The position numbers were made by a program, and so were the translations under genes. From NCBI GenBank assembly GCA_019095985.1, contig CM032660.1, positions 47,315,981 to 47,379,980 on the forward strand: a stretch of 64,000 bases of DNA. Reading direction: 5' to 3'. The first letter of the stretch is position 1. Every line of letters starts with the position of its first letter. Shown piece by piece: positions 57,053 through 64,000 of the stretch. The notes beneath the pieces are model-generated. The model saw only the letters and a program-made list of their open reading frames with translations, did not search any database and had not been told where the DNA came from. Source of the stretch: Streblospio benedicti. Lineage: Eukaryota > Annelida > Polychaeta > Spionida > Spionidae.

Positions 57053-57113
57053 GTGGTTCAGACAGACTATAATGAAGCCCAATCAGTCGAAGCCTTTTGA
57101 GGCATTGTTCTCA
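57053..57113 (+). repeat. TCAGAC short dispersed repeat, copy 3
   Basis: GGTTCAGACAGACTATAATG, AAGCCCAATCAGTCG and GGCATTGTTCTCAAT match the other copies in order. Confidence 0.55.
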
Positions 57114-58201
57114 ATTGCGGGTCACGGACGAGTTTCTCTTTGTTTTATTTTTCTATTGCGAATCATCATTTCCCTCCCTCTTAACAACAAGCTGGGTTCT
57201 TAAAGGACAAGAGAATTTAATTGCGTGCGTAACAAGTTCGTCCCATTCGACTGCAAACTCAGAGAGCATGGTCTAATGTTCACGATATTAAAGCTTGTGG
57301 TTTACAGTTCACACCTGTCTGGCACGAAACTTGAAAAGAACTGCTCTCATGCGTGCAATTGGGGCTAGGTATGGGGTTTCTTTGAAACATCAATCTTAAA
57401 CCATATAGATTTTATTACAACGTACAAACAACGTGTACTTTTAATCAGACCCCATCTTAGGCCTCCCGCATAAGTGGCTTACATTAAATCCCGTGAAAAT
57501 ACGGCGTTGACACGGTTGGCTACAGGCTGTTTCAAATATGGGGATATTCTATATTGCATATGCGCATGATGATACAAATATTGAAACATTCTAAAGAATC
57601 TACAGAAACACACAAGGCCCGAACGATATCGGCCAGGCAGGTATATGAGTTATCCATAGTAAACGGTGATATAATAACATAGAATTTGTCATTGGATCAT
57701 GCATAGTTTTAAAATGACAGAATGTGAGCAGTTATAGAATGCACAGTGGCATAATATCCATAAAAATGAGGCTTCTTTGGAGTTATGAGTGGTTGTTCAA
57801 GCTGCTTTTATTTCATATATATTCACAATAAATCCACTGTGATTATTCGGAATATCACCCCAAATGTTCTCATAAAGACATGCTTGGAAATGTATTGGTT
57901 ACAAAATTCTAATAAATATTGTTTTATAGTGTCAATCCTGCCATTTTGAAGACGAGTAGTAATCTTATTAAATTCACCTACTTTAACACAGTGACAATAA
58001 AACAGAATGGAACCGAATGTTGTGAATCCCAATTGTTACAAGATATATGCATGCCATGTGTGCTCTAAACTGTCGGGTGCGTTCTAATTGCATTCTAAAT
58101 ATTCTTGTCAGCAAATGTTTATATTGATCTATATTTTGTTTGAGTATTTTGAATTACAACGGTTCCATGCAGACATCCTGTAGATTTCACGTGTTTCCGT
58201 A

Positions 58202-59125
58202 TATTTTTTTTAAAAAAAAAAAGGGGTTTTAAAAAAAATTTTTTTCCAAAAAAAAAAAAAATTTTAAAAAAATTTTTAAACCCCCTTTTTTTGGGGAAAA
58301 ATTTTTTTTTTTTTAAATTTTTGGGGGGAAAAATTTTTAAAAAAAAAAACAAATTTTTGGTTTTAAAAACCCCGGGGAAAAGGGGTTTTAAAAAAAAAAA
58401 AAATTTTTTTTTTTCCCCAAAAAAAATTTTTTGGGGTTTTAAAAAAACACCCTTTTAAGGGGGGGGGGAAACCCCGGTTTGGGGGAAATGAAAAGGGGGG
58501 GAAAAAAAAAAAAATTTTTTTTTAAAAATAAACATTTTAAAAAAAACCCCCTTTTTTAAAAAAAAAATTTTCCCTTTTTTAACCAGGGGGGTTTTTTNNN
58601 NNNNNNNNNNNNNNNNNNNNNNNNNNNNNNNNNNNNNNNNNNNNNNNNNNNNNNNNNNNNNNNNNNNNNNNNNNNNNNNNNNNNNNNNNNNNNNNNNTTT
58701 TTGGGCGGTTTTAGGGTTTTTAAAACTTCCCCCACGAAAACCCGGGGGCCCCCCTCCTTTTGTGTTGGCTGCCCCGGGGCCACGAAAGTTTTCCCACCCG
58801 GGACAAACCCCGGGTTCACGCCCCCAAAAGGGCCCTCGCAGGGAGATAAAACCGTTCCCCTTTTAAACGAAGAAACAATGGTCCCCCTTTCCGGGGTAAA
58901 AAGAAACTCCTTTGGAACCCAGTTAAGAAGGTGGTTCCTTTTCCTTCTTTTTTCCCCCGGGTAAAATTTCTAACCCCAAAGTTAAAGGTTGGTTTAAAAA
59001 AGGGGGGCCTAATAAACCTATTTATTTGGGGATCAAAAACCTCTGCACTGGAGCAGCGCGGTTTTTTGAAAAGCTATTATGAGGTAAATGGGGTCTAAAA
59101 AAAAAAACAAAAAAAAAAAAAAACA
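58202..59125. other. Low-quality flanks of the second gap
   Basis: Homopolymer-stretched sequence (runs of A, T, G and C only a few bases to fifteen long) on both sides of the N run. It looks like a bad consensus and not biology; ORFs here are artefacts. Confidence 0.85.
58598..58697. other. Assembly gap (100 N)
   Basis: Exactly 100 N placeholder. Confidence 1.
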
Positions 59126-59876
59126 TGTATTGTATCTTAATAAAATCTTTATATTTTTTTAAATTGTTTTTAAAAGAACCCACAGATAGTAAAAACCAAA
59201 ATGCATTTTCTCAATAAAAGTAAACATTTACACGACTCACGCACAAGTGTGACAAGAACTTAAAATATATTATACATTCTTGCTAGGTTTGGTGATTCCA
59301 GCGGGTTCCTAAAAATGTAACGGACATTACAAAAGAAATAGCTGGGCTATTTTATCTTTTTTCCTAAACAACTATCAAACTTCTCCAACACTGTGTATTA
59401 TTTGCCTGTCTATTGTATTATGGCATATTATCAAAGTGGTCGGAAAAGTCTGTGATGGCACTTGTATTAAACAAGAAAACGTGATTTTCCACATACTGAG
59501 GTCGCCCTGCGTGTATGTAATTGATATTTTGCCACTTGGCGACATTCACACTAAAGTCACCATCAAAGTCATTTTGCCTTTTATTGCATTTTGTACTTGC
59601 ACATTTATTTCCACTGCGTTTCTACTCAGATGTGGACATTTTTTAACAACACGCCCCTGAAACGTGAAATTGCTGCAATGTTAGAGTAAGCTATATGGTA
59701 TGTGCGTCATCTGAGTAAATTTAAGAGTATACCTTGGGTGCTTTCATCACACCGCTAATGTTGAAAGATGCCTAATGCTTCCTGGGGCCTGGCTAACTAC
59801 CTGAATCTATCGGGATACCGTCATTTAGAGACCAATCCACGCCCACCCACCCATCCCCAAACAATTACCCCTACAG

Positions 59877-60054
59877 TACAGTATAACCTAGCTATAAAGA
59901 CCACCTTGTGGCGAATTTTAAAGCTGTCTGAGCAGAGAGACTGAGGGTCATCATGAACATGCTATTTTTGAACAGTAGGGACCGCCAATAATGGCCTTTT
60001 TGTAGAAATGGCCTCTCTATTTATAGAGCTGGTCATAAACGGGGGTTTATTGTA
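59877..60054. mobile_element. Tc1/mariner-type MITE, ~178 bp
   Basis: Imperfect inverted ends: TACAGTATAACCTAGCTATA onward into AAGACC, against GGTCATAAACGGGGGTTTAT followed by TGTA. The TACAGT-AACC end and terminal TA are typical of Tc1/mariner MITEs. Similar ends occur singly near 4161, 22437 and 34955. Confidence 0.6.
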
Positions 60055-60300
60055 TACGGTAATTATAAGAGCATGGCCCGAACGGTCACACGATCGCGCA
60101 ATTACGCCCCAGCTCACAATACAGGCGAGCATTTAATGAGCTTTTCTGTGGAAACAAATTTCTGGTGTATTTATTGAGACACTTCAATGGGCGATTAGAC
60201 ACGCTCCAATGCACACTGAATACCTGACCTGACATTTGAGAATTCCCTCATTGAAACAATATATTTTATTGGTACTTGGTGTTGTCCCAAGCTTCATCTA

Positions 60301-60360
60301 CGGTCAGACAATAGTGAATGTTGAAGCTGATTCATGTGTAATAGTGTAGCCATTGTGAAT
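60301..60360 (+). repeat. TCAGAC short dispersed repeat, copy 4
   Basis: GGTCAGACAATAGTGAATG, TTGAAGCTGATTCATG and TAGCCATTGTGAAT in order. Confidence 0.6.
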
Positions 60361-61652
60361 AGCGCTGTTTTTTTTTTTGTTTGTTTTTTTTTTGTTTTTT
60401 TTCGTATGAAGTAGAATAATCTATTCACGTAATTTTTCATAATCTACGTAATACTACTGCAGAGAAAAATGTAAAAATGGGGATTAGCATTCGTGATTGT
60501 AAGACTTTGGCACTAAATAATTGTCTTTGAAAATTCTCGAAAATTTACAATCTTCGGTGATCGGAATCTTTGAACCGGTCCTTCATCATCAACATTGGTA
60601 TTTCTATTCAGTCAGAAAAAAAACCCATGGCACTGTAAAAAGACTCAAACAACTTACGAGTAAAATCAGGTTGTGTGTGGATTGAGTCCGAGAAATTCTG
60701 GGTCTGAAACTGCTATGTAGGCCTGATTGATACGGTAGGGTTCCTGTACAGACTTTATTATTCTATTTTGGTACATTGCATAGACATTACTGAGGATAAA
60801 TGTCCAGTCGCCATATGGTGACCATAAGGGTTATCGGAAGATACTAACTGATAGCTAATCAAAGACATTGACATGTGAGGCAAATATAATGTTTCTTATG
60901 GGAGTGATCAATGTACATGTACATAAACCCACGTAGGTAGTCAGTGTCCCGTGCAGCATATCTATAAAGACCGGCAGAAAGGGGGGGGGCGGTTGGGGAG
61001 GAGGGTGATGATCACAAATTTTCAATGACAATTGCACCATTAATTAGAAACTAACAACTGTTTTGTGAATCTCGGGTCCTCAATTTACATAAAAGTTGAA
61101 TATTTTTTATTTCAAAATGAAAACCTGAAGCGTCATGTTTATGGTTGAATTAGAGACCTTTATTGTACAATGCGCAAAGTCGCGAAATTCAGTTTTACAA
61201 AATCTCAGCCGAGGGTCTGAAAACATAATTCGGGCTCGGCTGGCATCACATCGTGGTAATCATAACGTTCTCATAAGTGTTCGGGCCTAGGAACCGGAAA
61301 GGAAATGTGTGGTGGGTTGAACACGTTAAGTTATCTGTTTCTAAGATGGTGAACAGGACACATATGAAAGCAAAGTGTGTATACACAACAGTATACTAGT
61401 ATATACACATAGTTCATAATATATGTTCATATTGATATTGTGTGATAATACAATATTATGATACATATAAGTTTTTTATACTCAGCAAAAATGTGAACTG
61501 TAACTGTAGTGTTTGAGACTTTGCAATGGTTATATCACATCACCAAGTTAGTTGCTTTATAGAGTTGGTCCTCATTGAAAGTTAAGCAGTACTAGAAATG
61601 GTGGTCCTGTCCATTCTCATGTTCAGATGAGAAGCCGTTATAATGTAAACCT

Positions 61653-61712
61653 ATGGTCAGACCGTATCGAATATAGGAGCTGAATCAGTGGTGCTATTGT
61701 ATTCATTGTTAA
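61653..61712 (+). repeat. TCAGAC short dispersed repeat, copy 5
   Basis: GGTCAGACCGTATCGAATAT, GGAGCTGAATCAGTGG and ATTCATTGTTAA in order. A weaker partial copy (TTCAGATGAGAAGCCGTTAT) precedes it at 61622-61650. Confidence 0.6.
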
Positions 61713-61783
61713 AGGTAGAATCATCCGTTCCATGTGCTTTCCTCTACCTCACAGTATAAATGTTGGTATGAACAGTCGTAATT

Positions 61784-61840
61784 GTCAGACCGGTGCTTTA
61801 GAAGCCCAATTAATCCATTATAATTATGGCCATGTGTAAA
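61784..61840 (+). repeat. TCAGAC short dispersed repeat, copy 6
   Basis: GTCAGACCGGTGCTTTAGAA, GCCCAATTAATCC and TATGGCCATGTGTAAA in order. Confidence 0.55.
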
Positions 61841-64000
61841 TATACGTAGGAAGCGTCTGTCACCCTGTTTCCTGGGATAGTGAAGTACGTTGTGTAACAA
61901 CTGATACGTGTATATCCTGAATGGGGAAACTTGACAGTCTTCTGGGGGGTTAATTTGAGAATGTCACTGATTAATGACTTAAATAGAACTTATTGGCATT
62001 GCATAAGCAGAATGTGATATGTATTACTCCTCGTATGTTTTGGGCTGATTATTCAAATCACAAGTTTTTGAAAACAAGATATTGTAACAATGGATTATAT
62101 GTACTGTGTCGTAGTAGACTTCCGTAGACCGATGATGTTTATACTATAAGCCTACAATTAGATTATAGACAATGCACAGACGTTGTCATCCATGAAAGGT
62201 GATGGTGTGTTAGTGTATGCAAACTGTGTCTATAAAAATGCATTTGTAAAGAAAAAATGAGGCACTCTAATTGTATCATTATCTACAACCCCATGACAGT
62301 TCCAACACCATACTGTCTGATCTCAACTTTACCCCATTATTTATTGTGAAAAACTATTGCTGTTGCAAATCACATGTTTCAGAATAATGCAATTTCTTTT
62401 GTGGACCTCGGAGCAAAGCTACTTTGTTGGACAAAAATGAAAGATTGTGCCTAAAGGGGACGTTATTAATGCACAGATTTAGCGTTTTGCATACATCATA
62501 CGTGCTGTAATTCACATAATTTCCCACGAGAGACGATAGGGCAGTGTCCTTATCTCGTGGCAGAAGGGAACAGACTTGGATGTACCGACTGATTGGTGTA
62601 ATCTGTGAAATGCCAAATGAAAGATTCTGCCTAAAGATGTTTCAAATCACACAGCAAATTTGAATAAATTGTTGATAACTTTAAACGTTGTAGTGATACA
62701 GGGTGGTTTGGGAGTAGCCGGGGTTGGGGGGTGGGGGTTCTGTTGACTGGACCTTTACTTCAGGTTAGCAGGTACGTGCATTCCGTGTTTATATGGACTG
62801 GTGCCCCCACCCCACCCCTTGCAACTGTTGAAATAGTCAAATTAGACAAAAGCATTCTTTTCTGGCAATTCTCAAAATTCAGCATCCCTCTTTCAAAATT
62901 ACAAAAGTGAACTTCGCCATACACAGCATCTTCATATATTCAAGGCTTATTTAACGAAAATATGAAAATAGCTTGTCATCAAAACAAGGAAGTTCCAAAC
63001 AAGCTTTTTTCAAGATTTCAACCAATCATAACTTCCGGACATTTCAAGTTCACCCACATAAAACGTACGGCATTACATGTGCAATGAGTATTTTTAGAAT
63101 AAATCCACACACACGGGAAAATTGGTAGGTGCCTTCACCTCCGTTCAAAGTCTCCAATATTCTTCTGATTGTGATGGCCTCCTTAATCTGTCTTTCACGG
63201 TAGATTACTCTCTCTCTTAGCTCCACTTAACTCTACTGTTGTCCCAGTGTGGAATATGATTAGCCTGGACTGCTTGGGACCCCCCCCCCCCCTCCCGAAA
63301 TCGGAGGAACTTCCCGTGACATCACATGTGCGACACCTCCATATGACGTCATTCTTGACAATGGTCTTCAAGACTAGGCCAAAATGTTCAAATTAGTAAA
63401 TTAAACACCAAATTTATTCTAATAAATGCTCATTGCACATTATCAGATGAAATTCCGATGAAATTGTATCCTACGTCATTACATGTTCCAATAAGAATAG
63501 CGGTTATTGATTTTGATTGGAAAGTTAGTCTAACTTAGCATATTTGTTCCATTTGAAAAAGACAAATTAACCCAAGGGGTGATACTGGGTATCATATTAT
63601 CATATATTCACAGTAAAAAAGATTTGCGTAGACCGACTATGCCTATAGCTAGTTTTTGTCTGTGATTGTCAATGTAGAGTTGTGAAAGTCGTTTGGGACT
63701 GAGGTTTGCTGGAAATAGCCATGTCACCACGTAATGTTACCAGGGTAACAACAGGCTAATACCCGGTGACACGCCATTTGAATTAATGCAAGTGCCTCGT
63801 CCGTTTACGAAGGGCTAATTAGAAGTGTAATATGTCCTGCATGTGTGACTATAAGTATCCTATCCATGGACACACTAGGGGATATAAGATGTAAGTGTGA
63901 CACTCACGAATGCTTGATCCGGAATCTTTATCGTGCAGTAGGAACTGGGAAATGCATAGGGCCAAGACATCTATCTACCGGTAATAGCACGTTTCTGGTG

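Larger units (their letters stand above)
51968..58200. other. Gene-poor interval downstream of the F-box gene
   Basis: Contents: a 310-bp dispersed repeat (53315-53640), duplicated F-box flank (53765-53970), a G-run near 53130, a MITE (55644-55818), an unassigned hydrophobic ORF (56110-56670) and a TCAGAC repeat (57053-57113). No recognised gene. Confidence 0.6.
59126..64000. other. Gene-poor right end of the window
   Basis: A Tc1-type MITE (59877-60054), three or more TCAGAC repeats (60301-60360, 61653-61712, 61784-61840), and G/C-runs at 60980, 62720 and 63280. No ORF with recognisable content. Confidence 0.6.

Noticed and set aside
58119-58964. Lys/Phe-rich and Gly/Pro-rich ORFs around the second gap
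   Set aside because: Products of homopolymer-smeared low-quality consensus, partly spanning N.

Overview
This is a 64 kb piece of an animal nuclear genome. The host is an invertebrate: genes are split by GT-AG introns, the non-coding DNA is AT-leaning, and it is crowded with short DNA-transposon remnants, microsatellites and tRNA-derived SINE pieces. The gene mix (a divergent nicotinic-type receptor subunit, a small secreted SnoaL/NTF2-like protein, a tandem F-box/LRR pair) would suit a lancelet, hemichordate or lophotrochozoan. I cannot fix the phylum from sequence alone. Two 100-N gaps (10034-10133 and 58598-58697) are bordered by homopolymer-smeared, unreliable sequence.

Layout. 1-5.7 kb: no convincing gene; repeats and a SINE. 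5.9-8.3 kb (minus): a two-exon F-BAR protein of 606 aa. 8.3-17.7 kb: gene-poor, with one gap, hairpins and tandem repeats. 17.78-39.79 kb (plus): ten coding exons of a nicotinic-type Cys-loop receptor subunit, whose first (signal peptide) exon was not found; splice phases agree at every junction. Its introns carry large microsatellites, MITEs and a pair of inverted repeats. 42.04-44.53 kb (minus): a five-exon secreted NTF2-fold protein of 164 aa with a TATA box, convergent with the receptor gene; poly(A) signals of the two genes lie about 110 bp apart. 46.19-48.14 kb: a decayed F-box/LRR copy interrupted by inserted DNA. 50.72-51.78 kb: the intact F-box/LRR copy. 52-64 kb: no convincing gene, only repeats and the second gap.

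The genes do not form an obvious pathway: membrane curvature/cytoskeleton (F-BAR), ligand-gated ion flux (Cys-loop), secretion (NTF2-like) and ubiquitin ligase targeting (F-box). The most notable protein feature is the receptor's M2 pore helix, which has glycine at the 9' gate position where leucine is normal, in a subunit without the vicinal cysteines of alpha subunits. The most notable DNA features are several short dispersed repeat families seen in 2-6 copies each, and a strong contrast between the very GC-rich receptor exons and the AT-leaning codons of the neighbouring F-box gene. I found no clear new multi-gene system.
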